A stretch of DNA of 64,000 nt from JACVRW01 sp963771715 (GTDB lineage Bacteria > Actinomycetota > Thermoleophilia > Solirubrobacterales > Thermoleophilaceae): NCBI GenBank assembly GCA_963771715.1, contig CAVYUQ010000016.1:62001-126000 (forward strand), given 5' to 3'. Both the position numbers and the translations under genes were made by a program. Under the pieces are notes generated by a model. The model saw only the letters and a program-made list of their open reading frames with translations, had not been told where the DNA came from and searched no databases. Shown in pieces: positions 1 through 9,248 of this stretch. How positions within the stretch are numbered: the first letter of the stretch is position 1; the number at the start of each line of letters is the position of its first letter.

Positions 1-1
1 C

Positions 2-582
<581 letters not shown>

Positions 583-586
<4 letters not shown>

Positions 587-1066
587 TCGTCGACGACCAG
601 GTAGGCGAACTCCGTCAGCCACTTCGCTTCGTCGGGCTCAGTCTCAGGGCCGGTGAGGTAGCGCTCGAGGAACCAGCTGCTGTGCTCGATGCCGTTCTGC
701 GCGGCCCAGCCGGTCAGCTCCGCAAGCGAGGCGAGGAGATCGGGACCGGTCTCGGGGTGGTACTCGCCGTGGTGCAGGTACGTGAGGTAGCGCCCGGCCG
801 GCAGCTCGCCGGCGCTGACGCGGCCGTCGCCGTCGGGGTCGGCGTCGACGGGCAGGCTGACCTCGACGTCGAGCGGCTTGCCGTCGCCGTCCAGCTCGCG
901 GAACAGGATGAACTCGGGGCCGGCGGGTGCGATCCCGCGTTGCCTGAGCCATTCATAGCAGCTCGCTGAAGGCGCCGTCGACGAAGGCGGACACGTCGTC
1001 CTCGATGCGGCCGGCGATCCGGAGGTACGGCTGGGCGGACCGGGTGTCGATCTGCGGTTCGCTCAA
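583..1066 (-). CDS. GyrI-like small-molecule-binding protein, frameshifted copy
   Basis: Read from TTG at 1066 with one frame change near 955-962, this gives about 158 residues closely similar to the next gene upstream (shared SEP start, QPYL.IAGRI, LPAGRYLT, FAYLV.DD ending). The family is the GyrI-like/AraC effector-binding fold, which binds small hydrophobic molecules; the ligand is unknown. The TTG start is chosen because the paralogue begins at the same place and an in-frame stop lies just upstream. The frame change follows SELL and the sequence resumes at YEWLRQ. It could be a decayed duplicate or a base-call error. Confidence 0.7.
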
Positions 1067-1092
1067 TGGATGCTGAGTCTATGCCGCCGCCC

Positions 1093-1602
1093 TCAGTCGT
1101 CGAGGACGAGGTAGGCGAACTCGGTCTCCCACCTGGTGAAGTCCGCCTCGGCCGGCGGGCCGACCAGGTAGCGCTCCAGGCAGCAGGGCAGCGTCGAGCC
1201 GCGGTCGGTCTCGCGGCTGTAGACCACTCCATGCTCAGCCGCCCATGCGATCAGCCGCGCTCGGGTGGCCGCGAGGTCGGGCAGCGTCTCGCTTCTGTAC
1301 GGGCCGATGTGCATGAGCGTGAGATAGCGGCCCGCCGGGAGGGCGCCGCTGAGCACGCGGCCGTCGCCCTCAGCGCCGCCCTCCACGGCCGCGCAGACCT
1401 CGAGCTCGAGCGGCTCGCCCGCCTGGTCGAGCTCGCGGAAGCGGATGAACGGCGGGCCGAGCGGCTCGACGCCATGCTCGCCCAGCCAGGCGAACAGCTC
1501 GGGGAACGCCCTGTCGACGAAGGCGGGCACGCCGTCTGTGATGCGACCGGCGATGCCGAGGTAAGGGAGCGCCGGGCGCAGCTCGATCGTCGGTTCGCTC
1601 AT
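1093..1602 (-). CDS. GyrI-like small-molecule-binding protein
   Basis: Intact 169-residue soluble protein of the GyrI-like/effector-binding domain family, made of two related halves with the typical LPAGRYLTLMHIGPY segment and a C-terminal ETEFAYLVLDD. Such stand-alone domains bind drugs or other hydrophobic ligands, or inhibit gyrase; the sequence does not say which. The downstream gene is a tandem paralogue (583-1066) and a GNAT acetyltransferase lies just upstream on the same strand, so the three may be co-transcribed. Confidence 0.75.
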   Translation of the reverse strand: MSEPTIELRPALPYLGIAGRITDGVPAFVDRAFPELFAWLGEHGVEPLGPPFIRFRELDQAGEPLELEVCAAVEGGAEGDGRVLSGALPAGRYLTLMHIGPYRSETLPDLAATRARLIAWAAEHGVVYSRETDRGSTLPCCLERYLVGPPAEADFTRWETEFAYLVLDD

Positions 1603-1632
1603 GTGACTACGGACCCCGTGGGAGCCGCGAAC

Positions 1633-2141
1633 TCATCGCAGCTCGTCGATCAGCAGGTCCATCAGGAGGCCGTCCGTCCACTCGCCGTCGACGAGCTCGG
1701 CCTTGCGCATCACGCCGACGGGCTCGAAGCCGACCGCGGCGTAGGCGCTTGATCGCCCGCTCGTTGGCCGCGTTCGGGTCGATCGTGAAGCGGTGGTGGC
1801 CGCGCTCTGTCTGCGAACCAGCGGATCGCGGTGCGGAGCGCGTCGGGGCCGAGTCCCTGGCCCTGGAAGCGGTCGGCCAGGCTGATGTCGAGCCCGACGG
1901 AGCGGTACTCGGGCTCGGTCTCCTCCGTGAAGCCGAGCCAGCCGGCCAGCTCCCCATCCGTCTCGATCGCCCAGGCGTCGCCGTCCATGCTGAGGTTCTC
2001 GCGCAGCCGCTCGGGCTCGCCGGACTCACCCCACCACGCGGCCACGCTCGGCTCGCGGATGATGGCGGCGAGCGGCTCGAGGTCGGCTTCGGCTATCGGC
2101 CGCAGTGTGACTCGATCGCCCTGGAGCACGGGCACTGACAC
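1633..2141 (-). CDS. GNAT N-acetyltransferase, two frame changes
   Basis: Acetyl-CoA-dependent acetyltransferase of about 168 residues, RimJ/AAC(6')-like. Reading from GTG at 2141: VTLRPIAEADLEPL, then the acetyl-CoA loop QGQGLGPDALRTAI, then IDPNAANERAIK and AVGFEPVGVMRKAEL, ending LLIDELR. Keeping these in register needs one extra base near 1800 and one missing base near 1745. The GTG at 2141 is preferred over an upstream GTG because it leaves a short gap to the divergent gene. Substrate unknown. Confidence 0.7.
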
Positions 2142-2164
2142 AACCTTCAGACTAGGTGGTCGAC

Positions 2165-2665
2165 ATGCTGATCGAGCATCGAGGGAAGGCACCGTCGGTC
2201 GACCCGAGCGCGTACGTCGCGCCGACCGCCGTGCTGTGCGGCGACGTGCGCGTGGGGCCCGAGGCGCGCGTCCTGTTCGGCGCCGTGCTCAGCGCCGAGG
2301 ACGGCTTCGTCGAGCTCGGCGCCCGTTGCGTCGTGATGGAGAACGCGCTGCTGCGCGGCCGCTCCGCCCACCCCGTGCAGCTGGGCGACGACGTGCTCGT
2401 GGGCCCGCATGCCACGTGAACGGAGCGCTCGACGTTCCTCCTGCACCGTGTACGGGCTGTTCCGCGCGCACGCGCCCGCCGCGAGCGGATGGAGTGCGCA
2501 TCGACGGTGTCGAGCGCACGTGAACGACCGTGTGCTCGAGGAGACGCGACGGCGCCCGATCGGCGTGGGTGGCGGTCGGCAATCCCGCCCGCGAAATGAA
2601 TCAGAGCGCCCTGGGACCACGCCCGAGATCTGGCGCATCCAGGAGGCGCTCGACTTCCCTGCGAA
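2165..2665 (+). pseudogene. Gamma-class carbonic anhydrase-like protein, multiply frameshifted
   Basis: The first 85 residues read as a left-handed beta-helix (hexapeptide) protein: DPSAYVAPTAVLCGDVRVG, FGAVLSAEDG, VVMENALLRG, DDVLVGPHA. The frame then breaks, and expected later blocks appear in turn in other frames: HVNGAL near 2412, GVRI near 2490, HVNDRVLEE near 2520, WVAVGNPAR near 2570, EIWRIQEALDFP near 2630. This block order is that of gamma carbonic anhydrases and related acyltransferases. At least four frame changes within 250 bases suggest either a dying gene or very poor sequence here. No clear stop can be assigned. Confidence 0.6.
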
Positions 2666-2756
2666 ATGGCAAGGGAAAGCGCCCGACGCCCCGCCGCCGC
2701 CGCCCATGCGGGCCGCCCGGCGGGCCGCCGGCCCGGGCCGAGCGGAGCCGCGGCGC

Positions 2757-4008
2757 TCAGGCCGCTGCTTCCTCCTTCACCGCCACCGGGCGCGTTTGCG
2801 GCTCCAGCAGGCCCAGGCGGTCCGCCAGCCAGCGCGCCGGCAGCGCCTGGAGCAGCAGGGTGAGCACGATCGCCAGCGCGACCACGCGAGGCGAACACGT
2901 CGCCGTTCGGCACCCCCAGGCCGGCCAGCACTCCCACGAGCGCCGCCGGGACCACGCCCGTCTCGCGCGTCCAGCACAGGAAGGCGAGCTCCTGCCGGGT
3001 CCAGCGCGCGCCGCGGTCCGGCATCGTGCACGCGAAGACCGTGATCGGGCGCGCCACCAGCATCAGCGTCGCCAGCACGGCGAGGGCGGGCAGGATGTTG
3101 TCCCACAGCTCGCCGAAGGGGATGTTCGCGCCGAGCACCATGAAGACGATCAGCGTCACGATGTCCGCGAGGTTGAAGGCGAACTCGCGCACCTCCTGCG
3201 CGTGCGGCTGCCTCTTGTCCGCGAGGCCCAGGTGCTGCGCGTTGCCCACGATCAGCCCGGCGAGGAACGCGCCCAGGTAGCCGCTCCCGCCGGCGGTGTC
3301 GAGCGAGAAGAAGCTGATCGTGACCACGGTCAGCACGGCGATCGCCGCGCTCTCGCGCCAGATCCCGGAGCGGTCGCTCGAGATCGCCGCGGCGAGCACG
3401 ATGCCGGCCACGATGCCGATCACGGTGCTGATCCCGAGGTCGACCATGAACTCGCCCGCCGGCGCGCTCACCGAGTCGCTGCCGGTGAGAACCACGCCGG
3501 CGAGCGTCAAGGCCAGAGCCGCTCCCGTCGGGTCGTTGAACGCGGATTCGGCGATGACCGTCTGGGCGAGCTTCGGCTTCAGCCGCGAGCGGATGAAGAG
3601 CGGGATGAGGATCGCGGGGTCCGTGGGGGCCAGCACGGCGCCAACGAGCAGCGAGACGTCCCACGGCAGGTCGAACGCGAAGTGGGCCGCGATCCCCACG
3701 ACGGCCGCTGTGATCAGCATGCCGGGCACCGCCAGCAGCGCGAGCGTCACCCACACCTTCCGCAGGATCGGCAGCGAGAGCGACAGCCCGCCGTAGAACA
3801 GGATCAGCGACACGCCCAGCGTGAACATCAGCTGCGCGCCGAGCGACTCGAACGGAACGTCCACGACGTCGAGGGCCGACGGCCCGAACAGCGCGCCGAT
3901 CGCCACCAGCACCAGGATCTCCGGGATCCCGATCAGCGAGGCGACGAAGCGCGCCAGGAGCGCGCCCATCAGGAGCAGGCTCAGCGTCAGCAGGACGTCG
4001 TCGGTCAT
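2757..4008 (-). CDS. CPA-family cation/proton antiporter
   Basis: Inner-membrane monovalent cation/H+ exchanger of about 416 residues with roughly 12 hydrophobic helices. The CPA1 (NhaP-like) core is clear: the unwound-helix motif APTDPAIL and the ND motif SAFNDPTGAAL. It starts at ATG 4008 and needs one frame change near 2888 (after GDVFASRG) to reach the natural end VAVKEEAAA. It lacks the cytoplasmic RCK/CBS tail of many NhaP2 proteins. Its first codons overlap the stop of the sensor-like gene upstream by four bases, so the two are probably translated together. Confidence 0.85.
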
Positions 4009-4649
4009 TCGCGCACGCGCTGGCTCTCGAGCGCCATCCGCGCGATGTCCCCGGCCGTGACCAGCAGGAGCACGATCACGAGCGCCGCGCCGAGCGCCAC
4101 CGCGATCAGCCCGCGGCGCGCGTCCTCGCGCGAGTCGTCGAACGCCTTCTCCGTGGCGGTGGCGCCGCGCGCCTCGTAGCGGGCCAGCTCGTCCGCCCGG
4201 CTCGCCATCTCGTCGAAGAGGCGCAGCTCCGGCCCGAGGAAGATCTGCTTCACGCGCGCCTCGTCGCCGCGCTGGAGCGCGCTGTACGCCACCTCGTCGA
4301 GCACCAGGAATTCGTCGAAGCGCGAGCGGAGCTCGTTCAGCAGCCGGCTCTCGCGCGGATCGGTCAGCTCGCTGCGCGCCGCGCGCAGGTCGGCCCGGAA
4401 CTGCCGCACCGAGCGCTCGAAGCGCGGCCGCGAGGCGCCGTCGTCATAGCCGTAGGCGGTCTGCCACCCGTTCACGTCGGTCACGCCGAACTTCAGGTCG
4501 AGCGCCAGCGCACGGCGCTCCGCGCGGTCGTGCACCTCGTCGAAGCGGTCGCCCAGCCGGCCCATGCCGTTCAGCGCGACCGCGATCGTGATCACCGGCC
4601 CGATGACCGTCAGGAGGATCGCCACGTACAGCTTCGCCCTGATGGTCAC
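4005..4649 (-). CDS. 4-helix-bundle MCP-like sensor membrane protein, no output domain
   Basis: 214 residues: an N-terminal membrane helix (residues 7-28), a long helical external region (about 30-180) rich in charged heptads and resembling the 4HB_MCP sensor of chemoreceptors and histidine kinases, and a second membrane helix (about 183-203). The protein stops 11 residues later, so there is no HAMP, kinase or methyl-accepting domain. It is coupled by a 4-base overlap to the antiporter, which suggests it modulates or stabilises that transporter. Function is inferred from architecture only. Confidence 0.65.
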   Translation of the reverse strand: MTIRAKLYVAILLTVIGPVITIAVALNGMGRLGDRFDEVHDRAERRALALDLKFGVTDVNGWQTAYGYDDGASRPRFERSVRQFRADLRAARSELTDPRESRLLNELRSRFDEFLVLDEVAYSALQRGDEARVKQIFLGPELRLFDEMASRADELARYEARGATATEKAFDDSREDARRGLIAVALGAALVIVLLLVTAGDIARMALESQRVRE

Positions 4650-4678
4650 GCGTGCATTCCGGCTGTAGGGTGGCCGCC

Positions 4679-4949
4679 GTGCTCCTGTTCGCCCTCACGG
4701 GGAGCGTCCCCACGGTCATGCTGCTGGTCCTGGCGGTGACGCTCTACCTGGTCGTCGATAGACGTCAAGGACGAGCCGGGCCTGGCGTTCCTCCACAAGG
4801 CCTGGTGGTTCATGTTCGTGGTCCTCACGCACGTGCCGGGCTATCTGATCTTCCGCGTCTGGATCGCGGTGCGCCGGCACCGCCGCAAGGAGGAGGCCCA
4901 CGCCGCTACTCCCGGTCCCCGCGGACGTCGTGGAGGCGGGCCAGCTTGA
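4679..4949 (+). CDS. Small two-helix membrane protein, frameshifted
   Basis: Reading from GTG 4679 gives one strongly hydrophobic helix (TVMLLVLAVTLYLVV). After one frame change near 4757 the coding sense continues as DVKDEPGLAFLHKAW, a second helix (MFVVLTHVPGYLIFRVWIAV) and a basic tail, about 89 residues in all. No family recognised. It is divergent from the sensor gene and its 3' end overlaps the end of the converging PucR-type gene by about 44 bases, so its true end may be earlier. Confidence 0.5.
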
Positions 4950-6657
4950 GCGCGAGCTCGAGCGAGAGCAGGTCCTCCTTGCCGAGGTCGAGCCCCGTGA
5001 CCCGCTCGATCCGCTCCAGCCGCTGACGCACGGTATTCGGGTGGATGTAGAGCGCCCGCGCGCTCGCCGCCACGCTGCCGCGGTCGGCCAGGAAGCGCTC
5101 CAGCGTCTCCACCAGCCGGGCGCCGCGGCGGCGGTCGTAGTCGATCAGCTCCTCGACCGACTGGCGGTAGCGGTCGTGCGGCGCGTCGTCGAGCTCCAGG
5201 TGGACGAGGTACTTGTAGGCGCCGAGCCCCTCGTAGGAGACCGCGCCGCCCTCGGTCGCGAGCGAGCGGCCGATCCGGGCCGCGTCGGCGGCCTCGCGCA
5301 TGCGCCGGCGGGCGCTGGCCGCGCCGCGGTCCACGTCGCTCACCCCGACCACGACGCCCTCGCCGCGCGCCAGCTCCTCGCACGCCTGCCGCAGCCGCTC
5401 GATCGCGGCCGCGCCGGCGGTGGGCAGCGGGGCGATCGCGCGCACGCAGTCGTGCCGGGAGTCGAAGAAGGCGCGCTGGTAGAGCCGGCGCAGGCGGCCC
5501 TCGAAGCGGGCCGCCACCTCGGGCCAGGCGGGGCCGTCCTCCTCGGCCGACGGCGCGCGCACCGCGTGGATGAACACGTGCGGGCGGGTCAGATCGCAGC
5601 GCGCCTCCGCGGCCTTCGCCTCCGCCGCGTCCACCGAGCCGGCCGCGAGCGCCTCGAACATGTCCTTCACGATGTTCTCGGCGGTGAGCCGCTCGATCAG
5701 CTCCGCCTTCTTCAGTCCGACGGCGGTCTGGTGCGCCACGGCGCGCAGCAGCTCCTCGTCCTCCTGGTCGAACGCGCGCTCGTGGGCCATGCAGCACAGC
5801 AGCCCGAGCTGCTCGTCGCCCGCGGCGAGCGGCGCGATCAGGAGCTCGTCCTCGACCGCGCCGCTGCGCCCGCCCCGCATCAGCGCCATCAGCTGCGCGG
5901 CGCGAGCCGGGCGGGAGGAGCCCTCCGGAGGGTCGGCGCCGACCAGGTTCAGCTCGTCGGCCTCGGGGTCGATCCGCCAGATCTGGCACGCCTCGGCGCC
6001 GAGCAGCTGGCGAGCGCCGCGGGTGACCGCGTCGTAGAGGTCCTCGCGCAGCGTCACCGCGGCGAGCGCCTGGCTCAGCTGGGTGAGCGTCGTGAGCGCC
6101 TCGACCCGCCGGCGCGTGCCCTCGTACAGCTTCGCGTTCTCGATCGCGCCCGCCACGAGCGACGCCGTGTGCACGAGAAAGTTGAGGACTCCGTCGTCGA
6201 ACTCGCGCGGCGCCTTCGTATGGAGAACCACCACACCCAGCACGTCGCCGTCGCGGGCGAGCACCGGCACCGCGACCATCGACTGGAAGCGCTCCTCCTC
6301 GAGCTCGGGCACGTACTTCATGCGCGGATCGTCCATCGCGTTGTCGCGGATGAACTCGGGCGTCTTCGTGCGGGCGACCCACCCGGTCAGACCCTCGTCC
6401 GTGCCCCATGCGAGCGCCCCGACCAGATGTGAGTAGCGCGGGGAAGCCGCTCGTAGTACGAGGCGCTCGTCCTCGACGAAGTAGATGAAGGCGGCATGGC
6501 AGCCGGTGGCGTCGGTCGCGATCTCGACGATGCCGTCCAGCACCCGGTCGAGATCGAGCGACGACGAGACCGTCTTGATGACCGCGTACAGCGTCTCGTT
6601 TTCCCGCTGTACGCGGGCGAGAGCGTCGCCACCGCCGGCGACCGGTGAGACAGTCAC
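4906..6657 (-). CDS. PucR/CdaR-type regulator with GAF domains
   Basis: 583-residue cytoplasmic transcription regulator. A first GAF domain (about 25-165, LDLDRVLDGIVEIA to VLGVVVLHTK) and a second GAF-like domain (about 185-315) precede a middle GGDEF-like/CdaR region and a C-terminal PucR helix-turn-helix (about 525-575, VAASARALYIHPNTVRQRL). PucR proteins usually control nitrogen-compound or purine use. It is transcribed away from the ammonium transporter gene across 195 bp, so control of that transporter or of itself is the obvious hypothesis. The ATG at 6657 is close behind an AGGAGGGC-type ribosome site. Confidence 0.85.
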   Translation of the reverse strand: MTVSPVAGGGDALARVQRENETLYAVIKTVSSSLDLDRVLDGIVEIATDATGCHAAFIYFVEDERLVLRAASPRYSHLVGALAWGTDEGLTGWVARTKTPEFIRDNAMDDPRMKYVPELEEERFQSMVAVPVLARDGDVLGVVVLHTKAPREFDDGVLNFLVHTASLVAGAIENAKLYEGTRRRVEALTTLTQLSQALAAVTLREDLYDAVTRGARQLLGAEACQIWRIDPEADELNLVGADPPEGSSRPARAAQLMALMRGGRSGAVEDELLIAPLAAGDEQLGLLCCMAHERAFDQEDEELLRAVAHQTAVGLKKAELIERLTAENIVKDMFEALAAGSVDAAEAKAAEARCDLTRPHVFIHAVRAPSAEEDGPAWPEVAARFEGRLRRLYQRAFFDSRHDCVRAIAPLPTAGAAAIERLRQACEELARGEGVVVGVSDVDRGAASARRRMREAADAARIGRSLATEGGAVSYEGLGAYKYLVHLELDDAPHDRYRQSVEELIDYDRRRGARLVETLERFLADRGSVAASARALYIHPNTVRQRLERIERVTGLDLGKEDLLSLELALKLARLHDVRGDRE

Positions 6658-6852
6658 ACGAGCCCTCCTTGCCTCAGAACGGCAATGGTAGCCGGGGCCA
6701 TCGGCTCACCCTATGTGCCGTTGTCACACTCGTTCGGCCAGAACGATGTGGCCATCATACGTTGCGTGAACGCTCTGGGCGAGGATACCGTCGCCCGGAA
6801 GGCCCTGTTCGTGAACTGACGCTGTCAATGGCCGCATGGCCATGGAGGAAGC

Positions 6853-8286
6853 ATGATCGGATTGGTCATCGCGCAGGTCGACAAGCTCGAGGACGCCGCG
6901 AGCTCGGCGGGCCAGACCCTCGACAGCGCGATCCTCGCTGAGCAGTTCTACTTCTTCACCGTCGTACTGATGTGGCTGATCCACGTGGGATTCATGTCCT
7001 ACGAGGCAGGCGCGGTGCGTCGGAAGAACGTCCTCGCCACGGCGATGAAGAACATCCTCACGATCGCCGTCGTGACGCCGACCTTCTACTACGTCGGCTG
7101 GTGGATCTACAACTGCAACCAGCCCGGCCTGCCGATCGGACCGAACTCGACCGACTTCACGGCGGCCGCCTGCCAGGGCGGCATCCCGTGGTCGGACGCC
7201 TTCGGCCCGAACCTTACGAACAACATCAACCTGATCTTCTTCCTGGCGTTCCTCCTCTTCTCCTGGACGACCGCCTCGATCATGTCGGGCGCGTGCCTCG
7301 AGCGCATCCGGCTGGCGGCCTACCTGTTCCTCGCGTCGATCCTCGGCTCCGTCGTCTGGATCCTCGACGCCGCCTGGGGCTGGAGCGCCGGCGGCTGGAT
7401 GACGCTGCGGTTCGGGTTCCATGACTCGATCGCCTCGGGCGTGGTGCACGGCGTGGCCGGGGCGTTCGCGCTCGGTGTGCTCTTCAACCTCGGGCCGCGC
7501 ATCGGGAAATACACGCGAGAGGGGCTCGCCCGGCAGTTCAGACCCCAGAACCTGCACCTCACGCTCATGGGGCTGATGCTGATCTTCACGGGGTTCTACG
7601 GGTTCTACGCGGCGTGCCTCGTGATCGCGTCCACGTCGTTCCCGGGCTGGGCGAACATCTACCTGAGCCCGACGACGCTGGGCTCGATCACGATGGTGAT
7701 CACGTTCGGATTCGCGGGCGGCTTCACCGGCGGCTATTTCGCGAGTCGCGGCGATCCGTTCTGGACGGTCTCCGGCGGGCTTGCCGGAGTGATCGGGGTG
7801 TCGGCGGGCGCGGACGTGTACGCGCCCACGCTCGCGTACCTCCTCGCAATCGTCACCGCCTCCCTCACCGTCTACGTGGGCACCTTCATTGAGAAGAAGA
7901 TGCGCGTGGACGACGTGGTGGGCGCTGTGGCCGTGCACGGCTTTGCCGGGTTCATGGGAGTCCTCTGGGTCGGCGTCTTCGCGGCCGGCTACCCGACCGG
8001 CCTCAACAACGTCGACAGCTCAATCGGCGGTCAGCTGCTGGGTATCGCGACGTTCCTGCCGCTCGGCTTCCTGTCCGGCTACGTCGCGTCTCTCGCCCTC
8101 AAGAAGCTGAACCTGCTGCGCGTGCCGCCGGTGGTTGAGCTCGAGGGCCTGGACGTGGCCGAGTACGAACAGGGCCTGTATCTCCCCGAGCTCGCGGTCG
8201 AGGGGGAGATGGTGGTCGAGCCGGACGGACGGCTGGTGCCAGCCGACGCTGTCCTACGCAACGCGAGAGACGAGGTGGTGGTCTAG
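6853..8286 (+). CDS. amt: Ammonium transporter (Amt/Rh family)
   Basis: 477-residue polytopic membrane protein that conducts ammonium. Family marks are visible: Asp191 and His199 in HDSIASGVVHGVAG (the D160/H168 pair of AmtB) and His362 in GAVAVHGFAGFMG (the second pore histidine). About 11 helices, then an extended C-terminal tail of about 50 residues that is acidic and unlike standard Amt tails. The ATG at 6853 follows GGAGGA. No glnK/PII gene follows; instead three small membrane proteins do. A divergent PucR-type regulator lies upstream. Confidence 0.9.
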   Translation: MIGLVIAQVDKLEDAASSAGQTLDSAILAEQFYFFTVVLMWLIHVGFMSYEAGAVRRKNVLATAMKNILTIAVVTPTFYYVGWWIYNCNQPGLPIGPNSTDFTAAACQGGIPWSDAFGPNLTNNINLIFFLAFLLFSWTTASIMSGACLERIRLAAYLFLASILGSVVWILDAAWGWSAGGWMTLRFGFHDSIASGVVHGVAGAFALGVLFNLGPRIGKYTREGLARQFRPQNLHLTLMGLMLIFTGFYGFYAACLVIASTSFPGWANIYLSPTTLGSITMVITFGFAGGFTGGYFASRGDPFWTVSGGLAGVIGVSAGADVYAPTLAYLLAIVTASLTVYVGTFIEKKMRVDDVVGAVAVHGFAGFMGVLWVGVFAAGYPTGLNNVDSSIGGQLLGIATFLPLGFLSGYVASLALKKLNLLRVPPVVELEGLDVAEYEQGLYLPELAVEGEMVVEPDGRLVPADAVLRNARDEVVV

Positions 8287-8634
8287 ATGCCGGGCATCAT
8301 CAACAGCGCGCCGGACTGCGTCACACATGCCGCGGGCTCCGAGTCGGCGCGCGTGGAAGACGCCGGCGACTTCATCCTGCAGGCGAACTACGAGGACTGC
8401 GCGGGGTTCATGACGTTCGGCCCCGGCTCGACCTACGGCGAGGACGGCAGCGGCGCGGAGACCCTGTACATGTTGCTCACCTGGGTCGGAATCGTGGCCA
8501 CGGTGGTGGCCCTCGTCGCCTGGTTCCTGTACGAGAACCGCCAGCTGATCGGACACGTCGCGAGGTTGAGCGCACCACAGCCGGCGGCCTCCGGGCCGCC
8601 TCCGCAGCCCGGAGGAGTGGGAGACGAACGATGA
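8287..8634 (+). CDS. Small one-pass membrane protein behind amt
   Basis: 115 residues, no family recognised. The N-terminal 55 residues are acidic and carry two cysteines; one membrane helix follows at about 61-80 (LLTWVGIVATVVALVAWFLY), then a short Pro/Gly-rich tail. It begins directly after the amt stop codon and overlaps the next gene by four bases, so it is certainly in the same mRNA. Its position suggests a subunit or modulator of the transporter. Confidence 0.7.
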   Translation: MPGIINSAPDCVTHAAGSESARVEDAGDFILQANYEDCAGFMTFGPGSTYGEDGSGAETLYMLLTWVGIVATVVALVAWFLYENRQLIGHVARLSAPQPAASGPPPQPGGVGDER

Positions 8635-8798
8635 TCGACAACGGACACGGCAAGCGTCAGATCGAATTCCTGCCCATGCAGACGCACGTCAAGGGCTTCG
8701 AGATCGCAATGCTCGCGATCGCGATCCTGTGTGCCATCGTGGTCCTGGTGATCGTGCTGTTCACGAACATCGGGACGGAGTTCCGTCCGACCGCCTGA
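8631..8798 (+). CDS. 55-residue one-pass membrane protein
   Basis: Short gene: ATG 8631 overlaps the previous stop (ATGA), TGA at 8796. The product has a polar N-terminus (MIDNGHGKRQIEFLP), one strong membrane helix at about 24-46 rich in Ile/Leu/Val, and a short tail NIGTEFRPTA. No family recognised. The tight overlap and good codon use argue that it is real, and that it belongs to the amt transcription unit. Confidence 0.65.
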   Translation: MIDNGHGKRQIEFLPMQTHVKGFEIAMLAIAILCAIVVLVIVLFTNIGTEFRPTA

Positions 8799-8814
8799 GC
8801 GAACTGATCCAGCC

Positions 8815-9180
8815 ATGACGCCGGCCCCACAGGCCGAGGTCGGCCGCTGGGGCGGTCGCATCCGCACGGGGGGCTCGCCCTGGTTGCGCGTGGCCGTGAT
8901 CGTCGGCGTGCTGGCCCTTGCGTTCCTGGTCGCGCAGACGTGCCAGCAGTCGCAGATCCGCCTCACGAAGGAGCAGGCGATCGCGAAGGCGACGCGGGCG
9001 ATCGACTTCAAACCGGAGCAGACCCAGATCCGCCTTCTACGCCAGGGCCTTCAGTCCGAGCCGTTCTGGATCGTGTCGCTGTCGATTCCCGGCGAGCGGG
9101 AGGACACCTTCCGCAGGCTGGCGCTTGTGAAGATCGACGCCAACAACGGCAAGATCGACAGCGTCAGGCAACAGCGCTGA
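8815..9180 (+). CDS. Membrane-anchored PepSY-like protein
   Basis: 121 residues: a basic N-terminus, one membrane helix (about 26-40, AVIVGVLALAFLVAQ), then an external domain with the PepSY look (LTKEQAIAKAT followed by FWIVSLSI and VKIDANNGKIDSV). PepSY domains are often inhibitory or ligand-binding modules outside the membrane. It lies 16 bp after the 55-residue gene and ends the apparent amt operon. Confidence 0.65.
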   Translation: MTPAPQAEVGRWGGRIRTGGSPWLRVAVIVGVLALAFLVAQTCQQSQIRLTKEQAIAKATRAIDFKPEQTQIRLLRQGLQSEPFWIVSLSIPGEREDTFRRLALVKIDANNGKIDSVRQQR

Positions 9181-9248
9181 GCTTCACGTCCGCGCAGGAC
9201 GTGATCTTCGTGAGCTGTTCGACGTCGTCGTGCCCGCAGGGGTTGAGC

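Noticed and set aside
2409..4179. Long plus-strand frames opposite the antiporter
   Set aside because: Arg/Gln/His-rich shadow translations with no domain; the minus strand encodes a clear transporter.
4930..6432. A 500-codon open frame opposite the PucR-type regulator
   Set aside because: Antisense shadow; the minus-strand protein has clear GAF and HTH domains.
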